Part shown: one piece after another, positions 1-10,041 of the stretch
Numbering within the stretch: position 1 is the stretch's first letter
How the letters are laid out: the number at the start of each line of letters is the position of its first letter
NCBI RefSeq assembly: GCF_037154015.1
Contig: NZ_JBANRL010000001.1
Location: forward strand, 2,046,001 to 2,110,000
Source: Altererythrobacter aquiaggeris
GTDB taxonomy: Bacteria; Pseudomonadota; Alphaproteobacteria; Sphingomonadales; Sphingomonadaceae
Length of the DNA: 64,000 bases
Direction: 5' to 3'
Position numbers and translations under genes: made by a program
The notes under the pieces: generated by a model
What the model was told of the DNA's origin: nothing
What the model saw: the letters and a program-made list of their open reading frames with translations, nothing else
The model's database searches: none

Positions 1-23
1 GCCGTGGGCCGTACGTCCTAACA

Positions 24-1457
24 TCAATCGTCCAGCACCCAGGTATCCTTGGTGCCTCCGCCTTGACTTGAATTTACCACAAGAGAACCTTCCTTCATGG
101 CAACTCTGGTCAAGCCGCCCGGTGTAATGTCGATGCTGTCCGGAGATACCAGAACGAACGGCCGCAGATCGACATGGCGCGGTGCCAATCCCTTTTTCTG
201 GTAAATCGGGACTGTCGAAAGCGCGAGTGTCGGCTGCGCGATGTAATTTTCCGGATTGTTTTCAAGTTTATGGCGAAACTCGCTGATTTCCTTCTTGGAG
301 GATGTCGGGCCGATCAGCATCCCGTATCCACCCGAACCGTGAACCTCTTTCACCACCAGTTCTTCCAGATTGTCGAGCACATATTTCAAACTGTCGGCAT
401 CGGCGCAGCGAAACGTTTCGACGTTAGGAAGCAGCGGCTTCTCGCCCGTATAGAATTCGACAATTTCGGGCATGAAACTGTATATCGCCTTGTCATCGGA
501 AATGCCCGTACCTGGCGCATTGGCAATCGTTATTCCCCCTGCGCGGTACACATCCATGATGCCCGGTATCCCCAGAATCGAATCGTGTCTGAATGTCAGC
601 GGATCGAGATAATCATCATCCACACGGCGATAAATAACATCAATCGGCTCATATCCGCGGGTGGTGCGCATGGCCACGCGCCCGTCAATCACACGCAGAT
701 CGCTACCTTCCACCAATTCTGCGCCCATCTGGTCCGCCAGAAATGCGTGTTCGAAATAGGCGCTGTTGAAAATGCCCGGCGTCAGCACCGCTACAACCGC
801 TTTGTCGCCGGCAGCGGGTGGCGCGCACGCAGCCAGACTGCTGGCCAGCCTGCGCGGATAATTGGCAACCGGTGCCACTTGCACCTGTGTGAACAGTTCA
901 GGGAACATCGCCATCATCGTCTCGCGATTTTCCAGCATATAGCTGACCCCAGATGGCGTGCGGGCATTGTCTTCCAGCACCATGAACTCGTCAGGTCCGG
1001 TGCGAACAAGATCAATTCCCACAATATGGGTGTAAACCCCGCCCGGCGGCGTAAACCCGACCATGTGCGGCAACCATGCGACATTGTCGCGGAACAATCG
1101 CTGCGGCAGTCTGCCCGAACGGATAATCTCCTGCCGGTGATACAGATCGTGCATGAATGCGTTGAGCGCGCGCACCCGCTGCTCTATCCCTTTGGAAACA
1201 CGGCGCCATTCCTGTCCCGAAATAATCCGCGGCACCTGGTCAAACGGTATCAGCCGTTCTTCGGCGTCATCTTCGCCATAGACATTGAATGTGATACCCG
1301 TCCGCCGAAATTCATGGTCTGCGTCGCGCTGCTTGCGCTCCAGATATTTGGGTGCTTGCTTGTGCAGCCACTCGCAATACCCGGCATAGGGCTCGCGCAC
1401 GTCTCCACCAGCGGGATTTGCCGAACCGAACATTTCATCAAATTTTTCGTCGCTCAT
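24..1457 (-). CDS. Circularly permuted ATP-grasp protein
   Basis: The 477-residue protein matches the circularly permuted ATP-grasp family (formerly DUF404/DUF407). These enzymes are predicted ATP-dependent carboxylate-amine ligases that make small peptides or modify proteins; the substrate is not known. Seen: the family-typical N-terminal region with RIISGQEWRRVSKGIEQR near residues 75-95, the LVLEDNARTPSGVSYMLENR-type nucleotide-site segment near 160-180, and a C-terminal VNSSQGGGTKDTWVLDD tail typical of full-length members. The ATG overlaps the TGA of the upstream hydrolase gene (ATGA), so the two are translationally coupled. In other bacteria this family usually sits beside an alpha-E domain protein and a transglutaminase; neither is visible here, but the window ends 23 bp downstream, so they may lie outside it. 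Confidence 0.9.
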   Translation of the reverse strand: MSDEKFDEMFGSANPAGGDVREPYAGYCEWLHKQAPKYLERKQRDADHEFRRTGITFNVYGEDDAEERLIPFDQVPRIISGQEWRRVSKGIEQRVRALNAFMHDLYHRQEIIRSGRLPQRLFRDNVAWLPHMVGFTPPGGVYTHIVGIDLVRTGPDEFMVLEDNARTPSGVSYMLENRETMMAMFPELFTQVQVAPVANYPRRLASSLAACAPPAAGDKAVVAVLTPGIFNSAYFEHAFLADQMGAELVEGSDLRVIDGRVAMRTTRGYEPIDVIYRRVDDDYLDPLTFRHDSILGIPGIMDVYRAGGITIANAPGTGISDDKAIYSFMPEIVEFYTGEKPLLPNVETFRCADADSLKYVLDNLEELVVKEVHGSGGYGMLIGPTSSKKEISEFRHKLENNPENYIAQPTLALSTVPIYQKKGLAPRHVDLRPFVLVSPDSIDITPGGLTRVAMKEGSLVVNSSQGGGTKDTWVLDD

Positions 1458-2224
1458 ATAGCGTCCTTGTCGAGAGCGCGAAGCACGGCGGAAATAGCCT
1501 CGCCCGAATTGGCGAAGCCCAAATGCGTGCAGCGAAGCGCCTCAGCGCGATCGCGCTCGAAGGGCTTACCGCATGCTGAGCGCGGCGCAACTATTCCGTC
1601 GCGGGCAGACCACAAAGCCACGGTCGGCACAGGCGGCTTTTGCGAAACCGTGCCGGCCAAAGGTGCTTGCTCCACAGTGTGGCCGGCGATCAATTCATAC
1701 GCCCGCCAGGCATTATTATCATGAGGATCGCCCGAAAACGGGGATCCCATAGTCACGACCAGCGAAACCGCGTCCGTTTCGCGCTTGGCCATCTCGCGGG
1801 CAAACAAGCCGCCAAGGCTCCACCCAACCAAAGCAACCTTGCCGCGCTCCTTCCGGTGGAATCTGCGCAAATTTTCCTGCAACGCATCAATCCGTTCGGG
1901 TGACGGGCGCAGGTTCCAGCCAAGGCCCCAGTCAATCACGCGGTGGCCGGCCTCTTCCAGCTTGGCGCCCATATATCTCATCCGTATGGGATGGGTTCCA
2001 AATCCGGGTAGCAGCATGACGGGCCGCGAAATCGCCGCCTTCTCCACGTGAAATTCGCCATTTCTTAATCGCCTGATAGGTTCTGCCCAAGCGGAGATTT
2101 CACCTACTAAATGCCTTAGAGGCGGCCCGCCCGAACGTGGCGCGGCAGGCGCAGGTAGCCCCTTTTCGGGACCGCTGCTGTCATGCCTGTCACCCCTGTT
2201 CACAAAGCTGCCCTGTCCGTTCAC
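1454..2224 (-). CDS. Alpha/beta hydrolase
   Basis: This is a cytoplasmic alpha/beta-hydrolase-fold protein of 256 residues. The nucleophile elbow GWSLG is visible in VALVGWSLGGLF. An aspartate in WSARDGIVAP and a late histidine in CTHLGF complete a plausible Ser-Asp-His triad. A PVMLLPGFGTHP segment would form the oxyanion loop. Substrate is unknown; the lipase/PGAP1-like oxyanion segment suggests an ester substrate. It is the first gene of a two-gene operon with the ATP-grasp gene (4-bp overlap). The GTG start at 2224 has no convincing Shine-Dalgarno sequence, and the first 50 or so residues are low-complexity, so the true start could be further in. Confidence 0.85.
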   Translation of the reverse strand: MNGQGSFVNRGDRHDSSGPEKGLPAPAAPRSGGPPLRHLVGEISAWAEPIRRLRNGEFHVEKAAISRPVMLLPGFGTHPIRMRYMGAKLEEAGHRVIDWGLGWNLRPSPERIDALQENLRRFHRKERGKVALVGWSLGGLFAREMAKRETDAVSLVVTMGSPFSGDPHDNNAWRAYELIAGHTVEQAPLAGTVSQKPPVPTVALWSARDGIVAPRSACGKPFERDRAEALRCTHLGFANSGEAISAVLRALDKDAI

Positions 2225-2277
2225 ACAACCCTAACGGGCGGCGCATTGCTTGTTTCCCGAAAACCTCTGGCCGGTGC

Positions 2278-2835
2278 TCAGGTGCAATCGCCAAGCCGCT
2301 CATTGGTTACTTCCATCGTCATATTGACTGCACCGCCCGGCATTTGCGAGCCGCTCTGCTTCATTTTCATGACCATGACTTGCTTTTCAGGGGTCATCAC
2401 TCCGGTCATCGCGATCTGTGCGCCAACGCCGCGATCGCCGGTACAACTCATTTGCGCATCGAGATTGCCGCCATCGGCAGAAAACCGGTCGAACTTGCAG
2501 TCGGCCCCGTCAGCGGCCCTGTTCATTTTTCTGGTCATCTCTTCCCAGCCATCCTGCACTTCATCGGCAGAGAGACAATATTCGTTAGCCTGTTTTTCGA
2601 CACCCGCCATCATGCCGCGCATCTGTTCGGCCTGCTTTGGGGGAATCCCGGGGATCTCAAACTCGATCAGTTTAACAGTGCTACGGTATTTTCCCGGCAT
2701 CGGCTTGTTCAGGTCGCCAGCCTCTCTGGCCACTTCGGCGAGCGATTTTCCGTCGGTCGGTGCGTCTTGCGCCTCCCCCCCGCAAGCAGCGAGCATGCCA
2801 CAGCATGCCAGCGTGAAAATGATCGTCTGGCGCAT
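2278..2835 (-). CDS. DUF3617 family lipoprotein
   Basis: The 185-residue product starts MRQTIIF and has a lipoprotein signal ending in the lipobox LAAC, so it should be lipidated at Cys18 and face the periplasm. The rest fits DUF3617: PGKYRSTVKL near the front, a CLSADEV segment, then Cys-containing CKFDRF and MSCTG strands. Function of the family is unknown. The ATG at 2835 was chosen over an upstream in-frame start because it has GAGGA in front and begins directly with a signal peptide. It is transcribed divergently from uvrB across a 107-bp gap that must hold both promoters. Confidence 0.85.
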   Translation of the reverse strand: MRQTIIFTLACCGMLAACGGEAQDAPTDGKSLAEVAREAGDLNKPMPGKYRSTVKLIEFEIPGIPPKQAEQMRGMMAGVEKQANEYCLSADEVQDGWEEMTRKMNRAADGADCKFDRFSADGGNLDAQMSCTGDRGVGAQIAMTGVMTPEKQVMVMKMKQSGSQMPGGAVNMTMEVTNERLGDCT

Positions 2836-2942
2836 AAGAAAATCCTCGATATCTTCAATTCGGACGCCTTCGTAACAAGCATGAACAATATTGCCAAATG
2901 GGTCCATTGCGATTGCGCATTCTGTGCCCCATATGTTCGCTC

Positions 2943-5129
2943 ATGGCTGAATTAGTTATCCGTCGCGGGCTGGAAGAACCCGATACTTCAGACGATTTCA
3001 AACCGCACAAACCCGCCCGGCCCAAAAAATCGATGCCGGGTAAACGCTTCGAACTGGTGAGCGAGTATGAGCCTGCCGGCGACCAGCCGACGGCAATCAG
3101 CGAACTTGTCGGCAGCGCGCGCGAGGATGAACAGACGCAGGTGCTGCTGGGTGTGACCGGTAGCGGCAAAACTTTCACTATGGCAAAAGTGATCGAGACG
3201 CTGCAGCGCCCTGCGCTGATTCTGGCGCCAAACAAGATACTCGCCGCGCAGCTATACGGCGAGTTCAAAAGTTTTTTCCCGCACAACGCTGTCGAATATT
3301 TTGTCAGCTACTACGATTACTACCAGCCCGAAGCGTATGTTCCGCGCAGCGATACCTATATCGAGAAAGAAAGCAGCGTTAACGAGCAGATCGACCGGAT
3401 GCGCCATTCGGCCACGCGTTCCCTGCTTGAACGCGATGATGTGATCATCGTTGCATCCGTATCCTGCCTTTACGGTATCGGCTCGGTTGAAACATATTCG
3501 GCGATGATTTTCGATTTGCAGAAGGACACTTCGGCTGACCAGCGCGAATTGATCCGCAAGCTGGTGGCGCTACAATATAAACGCAACGACACTGCTTTCC
3601 AGCGCGGCACTTTCCGCGTGCGGGGCGATAACCTGGAGATCTTCCCTAGCCACTACGAAGACATGGCATGGCGGATCAGCTTTTTCGGTGACGATATCGA
3701 GGAGATCAGCGAATTTGATCCTTTGACGGGTAAAAAAGGCGCCAGCCTCGACAAGGTCCGCGTCTATGCAAATTCGCATTATGTCACGCCGGGCCCGACG
3801 ATGAAGCAGGCGGCGCAGGCAATTAAGTTCGAACTGGCCGAACGGCTCAAAGAACTGGAGGCCGAGGGCCTGCTGCTCGAAGCGCAGCGGCTGGAGCAGC
3901 GGACGAATTTCGATCTGGAGATGATTGCCGCAACCGGATCGTGTGCGGGTATCGAGAATTACTCACGCTTCCTGACAGGCCGCCTGCCCGGCGAGCCGCC
4001 GCCCACACTATTCGAATATCTGCCTGAAAATGCGTTGCTATTCGTCGATGAAAGCCACCAGACGGTTCCGCAAATCGGCGCGATGTCGAAGGGCGACCAT
4101 CGGCGGAAAATCACCCTGGCGGAACACGGATTCCGCCTGCCCAGCTGTATCGACAATCGCCCGCTGCGATTCAACGAATGGGATGCCATGCGCCCGCAGA
4201 CCTTTGCGGTAAGCGCCACACCGGGACCATGGGAAATGGAACAGACCGGCGGCGTATTTGCCGAACAGGTGATCCGCCCGACCGGCCTGATCGACCCGCC
4301 CGTAGAAATACGCCCGGTTGAAGATCAGGTGCAGGACTGCATCGACCAGTGCCGCCAGACGGCCGAAAAAGGGTATCGAACACTGGTGACCACGCTGACC
4401 AAGCGGATGGCGGAAGACCTGACCGAGTTTATGCACGAGGCCGGGCTGAAAGTGCGCTATATGCATTCGGACGTGGAAACGCTGGAGCGTATCGAACTTA
4501 TCCGCGACCTGCGCCTCGGCGTTTATGACGTGCTGGTGGGCATAAACCTCCTGCGCGAAGGGCTAGACATTCCCGAATGCGGGCTGGTCGCGATCCTCGA
4601 CGCCGACAAGGAAGGTTTCCTGCGCAGCGAAACATCGCTGATCCAGACCATCGGACGCGCAGCGCGTAACGTGGACGGCAAGGTTATTTTGTATGCTGAC
4701 CGCATGACGGGCAGTATGGAACGCGCGATTGCCGAAACCGATCGCCGCCGCGAACGCCAGAACGCCTATAACCTCGAGCATGGCATCACGCCGACAACTA
4801 TCAAGCGAAACATCCAGGATATTGTCGCGCACACCGCCAGCCAGGACGGGGTAACCGTCGATCTCGGCGACGAGGAGCGCAACAATCTGGTCGGCCACAA
4901 TTTGCGAGCTTACATCGAGGACCTTGAACAACGTATGCGCAACGCCGCTGCCGATCTGGAGTTTGAAAAAGCGGGTCGGCTGCGAGATGAAATCCGGATG
5001 CTGCAAGCCGATGAGCTTGGTTTGCCCGATGCTGACAGGAAAGCGCAAATTGTCGGTCGCAGCACCGAAGGCAAACCCGGCACGCGCAAAATGAGTTACG
5101 GCCAAACCAGACGAAAGTGGAAAAAGTGA
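2943..5129 (+). CDS. uvrB: Excinuclease ABC subunit B
   Basis: UvrB is the DNA-damage verification helicase of nucleotide excision repair; it is loaded by UvrA and recruits UvrC. Seen in the 728 residues: Walker [13 protein letters not shown] with Lys76, the beta-hairpin region [20 protein letters not shown], the Walker B-like FVDESHQT, helicase motifs V/VI in LREGLDIPE and QTIGRAARN, and a C-terminal UVR domain ([20 protein letters not shown]) that binds UvrC. Length is slightly above the roughly 670 usual because of a basic tail. The start was placed at the ATG giving MAELVIRR, since the open frame upstream carries no family sequence. The gene end overlaps the next start. Confidence 0.98.
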   Translation: MAELVIRRGLEEPDTSDDFKPHKPARPKKSMPGKRFELVSEYEPAGDQPTAISELVGSAREDEQTQVLLGVTGSGKTFTMAKVIETLQRPALILAPNKILAAQLYGEFKSFFPHNAVEYFVSYYDYYQPEAYVPRSDTYIEKESSVNEQIDRMRHSATRSLLERDDVIIVASVSCLYGIGSVETYSAMIFDLQKDTSADQRELIRKLVALQYKRNDTAFQRGTFRVRGDNLEIFPSHYEDMAWRISFFGDDIEEISEFDPLTGKKGASLDKVRVYANSHYVTPGPTMKQAAQAIKFELAERLKELEAEGLLLEAQRLEQRTNFDLEMIAATGSCAGIENYSRFLTGRLPGEPPPTLFEYLPENALLFVDESHQTVPQIGAMSKGDHRRKITLAEHGFRLPSCIDNRPLRFNEWDAMRPQTFAVSATPGPWEMEQTGGVFAEQVIRPTGLIDPPVEIRPVEDQVQDCIDQCRQTAEKGYRTLVTTLTKRMAEDLTEFMHEAGLKVRYMHSDVETLERIELIRDLRLGVYDVLVGINLLREGLDIPECGLVAILDADKEGFLRSETSLIQTIGRAARNVDGKVILYADRMTGSMERAIAETDRRRERQNAYNLEHGITPTTIKRNIQDIVAHTASQDGVTVDLGDEERNNLVGHNLRAYIEDLEQRMRNAAADLEFEKAGRLRDEIRMLQADELGLPDADRKAQIVGRSTEGKPGTRKMSYGQTRRKWKK

Positions 5130-5719
5130 AGCAATTGCTCGCAGTGATATCGGTCGCCGCGTTATGCGCGTGCAACCCGCCAGCGGCAGGCGAGGTCGAC
5201 GAGCGTGATACCACCGAGGCGGCCGGTCTGGGCCCGCTTGCTCCACTTGCATCGCCTGACACTCAAGACGCAGTCTGGGGCACTGGAACGGGCGAACGGC
5301 GCTTGATTTACGGAAACCCCGGACAGCCGCCGCTGATATCCTTGGCCTGTGAAAATTTCAACACTGACAAAGCGGTGGTACGGATTGTCCGCTATGTGCC
5401 CGGACAATCCGGGGCAAAAGCGCTGTTTGCATTGGTCGGTAACGGAACTGTCTCGCGTTTGAAGATGGACAGCCGGTGGACGGGAAAAGGCTGGCAGTGG
5501 GAAAGCGCTGTCGATCCCGCCAGCCCGGATCTGGACGTCTTGACGGGCATCCGCAGCGTGGAGGCGACATTGCCTGGCGGCGGCAGTGTTATTCTCAACC
5601 CCAGTCAGGCCCCGCGTGATTTGATAAACCAGTGCCGCAGCGGGATTATTCCCCCGGCGGAAGCGGACGAGATTTTGGAGGAGGAACAATTTCTCGTCGA
5701 GGACGGTTTGCCAGATTGA
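5126..5719 (+). CDS. Hypothetical lipoprotein
   Basis: I do not recognise a family. The product (about 197 residues) starts [17 protein letters not shown] and carries a clear lipobox (LCAC), so it is probably a periplasm-facing lipoprotein. The mature part is a single predicted globular domain rich in beta strands, with two cysteines (LACENF and NQCRSG). The GTG at 5126 overlaps the uvrB stop codon (GTGA), suggesting coupling; a second GTG at 5117 adds three residues. The 3' end runs 74 bp into the convergent DsbD-family gene, and the tail is very acidic ([15 protein letters not shown]). Confidence 0.75.
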   Translation: MKQLLAVISVAALCACNPPAAGEVDERDTTEAAGLGPLAPLASPDTQDAVWGTGTGERRLIYGNPGQPPLISLACENFNTDKAVVRIVRYVPGQSGAKALFALVGNGTVSRLKMDSRWTGKGWQWESAVDPASPDLDVLTGIRSVEATLPGGGSVILNPSQAPRDLINQCRSGIIPPAEADEILEEEQFLVEDGLPD

Positions 5720-7730
5720 CCAAGGTAGCCTGGGTCAGTACCTGCGGCAAAACCTCCTCGGCACCCGACGGCGATATCCAGACATATAGCGGCACGCCTG
5801 CAGCGCCTCTGCTTTCCAGATATTCGGTTATCGCAGGATCGCGGCGGGTCCAGTCACCGCGCAACACCTTCACTCCCGCTTTCGCAAAGGCATCGCGCGT
5901 TGCCGCGCGCTCTATCGCCGCGGCTTCATTGACCTTGCACGTAACGCACCAGTCGGCCGTAAACCACAGGAACACCGGCGCGCCGCTTGCCCTGGCATCG
6001 GCCAGCGCAGCCACGCTATAGGGCTGTTCCTGCAGCAACCCGCTCGGCTGGGCCTGATCGGTAAGCGTGTAGGCGCGGGGCAGCATGATCATGGCCAAAA
6101 TTGCGACAATCGAAAGCCGCAAAAACAGGCCAAGTCCCGTCTTGTGTCCGCGCCTGCGTTTCCGGTCCGAAATCACGAATGCGACAATAACGCCGCCCGC
6201 CAATGCAACTCCTAACCCTGCCAATGGCACGCCGCCAAGCCGCCACGTAAGCCAAAGCAGAGCCAATGCCGTCAGCCCCATGGGGATTGCCATGAGCTTC
6301 CGGAAAGTCTCCATCCACGGTCCGGGCTTTGGAAGAAGGCGGCGCACTGCCGGCACAAAACCCAGCAGCAGGAAAGGCAGCGCCAGCCCCAGCCCAAGCA
6401 TCCCGAACAAAACCATCGCTTGCGCTGCCGGAAGCAGCAGCGCTGCGCCCAGTGCAGCGGCCATGAACGGTCCGGTGCATGGAGTCGCGACCACTGCCGC
6501 CAACAATCCGGTTGCAAACGCGCCTAGCGGTCGGCCTGAACGGGTAATTTGCACGCCGGGCAGTTCGAACAGGCCTGCGAAATTTGCGGTGATCGCTGTC
6601 GCCAGCATCAACAGCGCGGCGACCACGCCAGGTTCTTGCAACTGGTATGCCCAGCCCACCTGCTGTCCTGCTGCACGCAGAGCCAGCAACAAACCCCCAA
6701 GCGCGAGGCAGGCCAGAACCACGCCTGCGCTATAGGCTATGCTGTCCTTGCGGGCAGCCCCCTCGTCGCCGCCGGCGCGCACAAGGCTGATCGCCTTGAG
6801 GCTGAGGATGGGAAATACGCATGGCATGATGTTAAGCAGCAGTCCGCCCGCCAGCGCACCCAGTATCAACGTCCATAAAGGTGCGGCCTCCCGGCCGGTA
6901 CCAGCAAGCGGAGCGCCATTTTTCGGTACCGGTCCCGGCAAGGCGGATATTCTGACCCCCTGATTGTCGCCAAACGCCAGCACGGCTTCGAAAGGCCCGG
7001 CCGCTGCGCGCTCGCTCGCCTCGAGTTCGGCGACCAGCAGATCGCCGACCTTGCTAAACCTTTGCGGTGCGGCATATTCGATCAGCCCGTCGTTGCTGAC
7101 GAACAGATGCGGGGTTCCGACATCAAGGCTATTTGGCAGCGGCACCGCGACCCGCAACAATCCTCCGGTTATTGCAAACGTAGCGTTCCTGTCGATCCGC
7201 GGCGGTATCGCCGATTGCCACGTTGCGAATTGACGCACATCTGCGGGATCGACAGGATTGCCGACAGCCGCGGTCAACACGGCGTTTTCAGGCACGCAAA
7301 TCGCATCGGTGCAGGCCAGCCAATCTGCCGCTACCGATATCGGCGCCGGGCCCAAAACAGCAGCGTTTGGTCCGGCGATTAACGGCACCAGCACCGTATA
7401 TTTGCCGTTATAGACATGGTTCATCAGCCCGCCGATGAGCAACGTTTCGGGCACCGGGTAGCGCGGGTTTCCGGCCCGCCATCCTTCGGGAAGCCGCCAT
7501 TCCAGCGTCATCCCGAAACCGGCATCTCCCGGGTTTTCCCAATAGCCATGCCAGCCTGGCTTAGGCTCGAATACCAGTGCGGCCTCACGTGTCTGGCCGG
7601 CTTCCTGTGGGCCGGATATCACCAGTCTGGCGGCGATATTGTTCTTGCTTTGCGGCAACGCAGATTGCGCGTTCGCAACCGGCAGATCGGGCACAATCGC
7701 CAGCAGCAGGAATACCGCGAACACGCGCAT
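5646..7730 (-). CDS. DsbD-family thiol:disulfide interchange protein
   Basis: The protein (about 694 residues) moves electrons from cytoplasmic thioredoxin across the inner membrane to periplasmic thiol proteins. In order: signal peptide (MRVFAVFLLL start); an N-terminal periplasmic beta domain with the cysteine pair in ACTDAIC; a transmembrane domain of about eight helices with the two buried redox cysteines in NIMPCVFPIL and ATPCTGPFMA; and a C-terminal thioredoxin-like domain with the CVTC motif near residue 595. This is the ScsB/DsbD-like architecture common in alphaproteobacteria. The ATG at 7730 was preferred because the longer frame starts at TTG and places 30 basic residues before the signal. 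It is divergent from the FAD hydroxylase gene. Confidence 0.92.
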   Translation of the reverse strand: MRVFAVFLLLAIVPDLPVANAQSALPQSKNNIAARLVISGPQEAGQTREAALVFEPKPGWHGYWENPGDAGFGMTLEWRLPEGWRAGNPRYPVPETLLIGGLMNHVYNGKYTVLVPLIAGPNAAVLGPAPISVAADWLACTDAICVPENAVLTAAVGNPVDPADVRQFATWQSAIPPRIDRNATFAITGGLLRVAVPLPNSLDVGTPHLFVSNDGLIEYAAPQRFSKVGDLLVAELEASERAAAGPFEAVLAFGDNQGVRISALPGPVPKNGAPLAGTGREAAPLWTLILGALAGGLLLNIMPCVFPILSLKAISLVRAGGDEGAARKDSIAYSAGVVLACLALGGLLLALRAAGQQVGWAYQLQEPGVVAALLMLATAITANFAGLFELPGVQITRSGRPLGAFATGLLAAVVATPCTGPFMAAALGAALLLPAAQAMVLFGMLGLGLALPFLLLGFVPAVRRLLPKPGPWMETFRKLMAIPMGLTALALLWLTWRLGGVPLAGLGVALAGGVIVAFVISDRKRRRGHKTGLGLFLRLSIVAILAMIMLPRAYTLTDQAQPSGLLQEQPYSVAALADARASGAPVFLWFTADWCVTCKVNEAAAIERAATRDAFAKAGVKVLRGDWTRRDPAITEYLESRGAAGVPLYVWISPSGAEEVLPQVLTQATLVNLANRPRREIVPPPKSRPLPPGE

Positions 7731-7850
7731 GAATGCGGGCACATACACCAAACTGGATCGTTGTGATTTCACCGTGCTCCTCGTAGAACGGTCAGTCTGA
7801 ACCTTCAATGGCCTCCACAATCCGCGGCCCAGTCATTCACGGAACCACGC

Positions 7851-9065
7851 ATGGACGAAAAACGCGACCTCCTGATTATCGGCGGCGGACTGGTCGGCAT
7901 GACCCTGGCGCTTGCTGCCGCGCATAGGGGAATTTCAAGCCATGTGGTCGATCGCGCCGATCCGGCCGAACTGACCGCCGAAGGTTTCGATGGCCGCGCT
8001 TCGGCCATATCCACCGCCAGCTGGAACCTGTTCACCAATATCGGCTTGGCATCGCGGCTGGAACCCCATGCCTGTCCGATCACCAGCATCGCGGTAACCG
8101 ACGCGATGCGCCCCGGCCAGATCGACTTTACGCCCGAAGCGCATGAGGGAACGCTTGGGCGAATGTTTGCCAATCGCATATTGCGGCTGACGCTGTTCGA
8201 AGCCGCGCGTGAGCAGCCGTTGATAAAATGGCATTCGAACGCCGATATCGTTGATCGCGCGCGCAGCGAATTCGATGTCTCGGTCCAGCTTGCCGATGGC
8301 CAGACAGTCTGCGCCGATTTGATGGTTGCGGCGGAAGGCCGCGGATCACCCACCCGCGAGGAAGCCGGCCTGAATGTGGCGAGATGGGATTATCGCCACC
8401 GCGCAATCATTGCCGGGCTGGAACACGAATTGCCGCATGAGGGTGTGGCGTGGGAAATTTTTTACGAAACGGGTCCGTTCGCCTTGCTGCCGATGCGCGA
8501 TCTTGAAGACGGAACGCATCGCAGCGCGCTGGTCTGGACGGTTGACGAAAGCGAAGCCGCAGGCACGCTGGCAATGGGCGACCGGGCGTTTCTGGCCGAA
8601 GTGCAAAAAAGGATGGGATCGATTCTGGGCGAAGTCCGCAAAACCGGGCCACGTTCGTCCTATCCGCTTGGGTTTCACCACGCAGCGACGATTACCGGCA
8701 ACCGTCTGGCATTGATCGGTGATGCAGCCCACGGCATCCATCCGATCGCCGGCCAGGGGCTGAACCTTGGGCTGCGTGATGTCGGCGCCTTGGTTGAAGT
8801 GATAGCAGACGGGCAGCGCATCGGCCTGAGCCCGGGTAACGCGCAAATTCTCGATAAATATGAACGCTGGCGCGGGCTTGATGCCTTTAGCGTGGCACTG
8901 GCGACTGACGGTTTGACACGGCTGTTCGGCATCCCTGGGCGCACGGCATCGGCTGTGCGCAGGCTAGGGATGGCGGGTGTGCAACGCGCGCCGGTGTTGA
9001 AGCGCTGGTTTATGGACGAAGCGCGCGGCGTGTCGGGCGATATGCCGGACTTGCTGCGCGGTTGA
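7851..9065 (+). CDS. UbiH/UbiF/Coq6-family FAD-dependent hydroxylase
   Basis: This is a flavoprotein aromatic hydroxylase of 404 residues from the ubiquinone-biosynthesis group; members add ring hydroxyls to the polyprenyl-phenol precursor at the membrane. Seen: the N-terminal FAD-binding GGGLVGMTLALAAAHRG near residues 11-27, an FDGRASAIS segment near 46 typical of UbiH-type enzymes, and the second FAD motif GDAAHGIHPIAGQGLNLGLR near 287-306. Which ring carbon it hydroxylates cannot be told from sequence, since alphaproteobacterial UbiH, UbiF, UbiI, UbiL and UbiM are hard to separate. The ATG has GGAA upstream. Its stop codon lies 1 bp from the end of the convergent mitofilin-like gene. Confidence 0.9.
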   Translation: MDEKRDLLIIGGGLVGMTLALAAAHRGISSHVVDRADPAELTAEGFDGRASAISTASWNLFTNIGLASRLEPHACPITSIAVTDAMRPGQIDFTPEAHEGTLGRMFANRILRLTLFEAAREQPLIKWHSNADIVDRARSEFDVSVQLADGQTVCADLMVAAEGRGSPTREEAGLNVARWDYRHRAIIAGLEHELPHEGVAWEIFYETGPFALLPMRDLEDGTHRSALVWTVDESEAAGTLAMGDRAFLAEVQKRMGSILGEVRKTGPRSSYPLGFHHAATITGNRLALIGDAAHGIHPIAGQGLNLGLRDVGALVEVIADGQRIGLSPGNAQILDKYERWRGLDAFSVALATDGLTRLFGIPGRTASAVRRLGMAGVQRAPVLKRWFMDEARGVSGDMPDLLRG

Positions 9066-9066
9066 A

Positions 9067-9984
9067 TTACTGGTTTCCGCTGCCTGCGGGGCTAAGCTGT
9101 TCGATCCTGTTGCCAGCACCGTCGCGCAATTTGCGTGGTTCCAGTACAGCTGAGGTTTCCACCAGATCGAGCGCGCGCATCGTCGCAGAATAACGTTCCG
9201 CATCGGCAACCCAGCCGGATGCATCAGCCGCTCCGGGCAAATTCCTGACTTCCGCAATGGCTGCTTCAACGCGCCCGCTTTCCAGAAACAGCCGCGCGCG
9301 TTCCATCCGGCGGGTCGGCTGCGGCGACGGCGCACTTTCGCGGCGAACCACAAATAACCCGCTCACTTCGCGCTTGATGCCTTCCCACCCGCCAACACCG
9401 GGTGATTGTGCCAAGCGGGGCGATAATCCTTCCAGCCGCGCGACCAGCTGTTCCAGCGTTACGGGATTGCGCGAGTTGGAAATTATCGTCGCCACCGCGT
9501 TGGGTAAGGCATCACCGAACCTGAGCCGCAATTGATCAGCCAGGTAACCCAGTTCGGCACCCCGCTCGATTGCACGACGCGCTGCAAACGCGATCAGCAA
9601 ACCTTCGGCACGGGCGGCGTTGCCGGCCGCTGCCTGCGCCTGAAGATCAAGATTGGCCAATCGTTGTTCCGCCGCCGCCAGCCGCTGGTCGAGGCCGCCT
9701 TGCGTTTCGGCCATCTGCACTACAGCTTCGGCAGCTTCTGCCACATTCGTCGGCGCGGGGCTGGGCGAAATAAACGGTTGCGGGTCCGCATCGCCGGGCA
9801 CTGATGTTACGCCGGAATCGACGCCGGTAACCGATTGCGCCGGACCATCGGTCCAGTAGCCATGTTGCCATGCATAATATGTCAGCGCCGCCCCGCCAAA
9901 AGCAATTATGCCGATACCGAGCAAGAGATTGGAGCGGAGACCGCCGGTTTTTGCAGTTTGGGTAGAAGCGTGTTCGTAAGCCAT
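9067..9984 (-). CDS. Mitofilin-like (Mic60-type) membrane protein of the heme operon
   Basis: The 305-residue protein has a short cytoplasmic N-terminus, one transmembrane helix (residues about 18-36, LLLGIGIIAFGGAALTYYAW), an Ala/Pro-rich linker, a coiled coil (QRLAAAEQRLANLDLQAQAA near 100-125) and a C-terminal mitofilin-signature-like segment (GLFVVRRES, then helices including LFLESGRVEAAIAEVRNLPG). Alphaproteobacterial Mic60 homologues shape intracytoplasmic membranes and are encoded next to hemC/hemD, exactly as here. The assignment rests on architecture plus this synteny. The protein is shorter than typical Mic60. It follows hemD by 57 bp and is probably in the same operon. Confidence 0.75.
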   Translation of the reverse strand: MAYEHASTQTAKTGGLRSNLLLGIGIIAFGGAALTYYAWQHGYWTDGPAQSVTGVDSGVTSVPGDADPQPFISPSPAPTNVAEAAEAVVQMAETQGGLDQRLAAAEQRLANLDLQAQAAAGNAARAEGLLIAFAARRAIERGAELGYLADQLRLRFGDALPNAVATIISNSRNPVTLEQLVARLEGLSPRLAQSPGVGGWEGIKREVSGLFVVRRESAPSPQPTRRMERARLFLESGRVEAAIAEVRNLPGAADASGWVADAERYSATMRALDLVETSAVLEPRKLRDGAGNRIEQLSPAGSGNQ

Positions 9985-10041
9985 AAATCGGGGCGCCCGA
10001 AACCGGAAGTGACAGGCACCAATATCTCCGCGAAGTTACCG

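Noticed and set aside
174-1724. 516-codon open frame on the plus strand across the ATP-grasp gene
   Set aside because: Antisense shadow of the recognised ATP-grasp and hydrolase genes, with no family resemblance.
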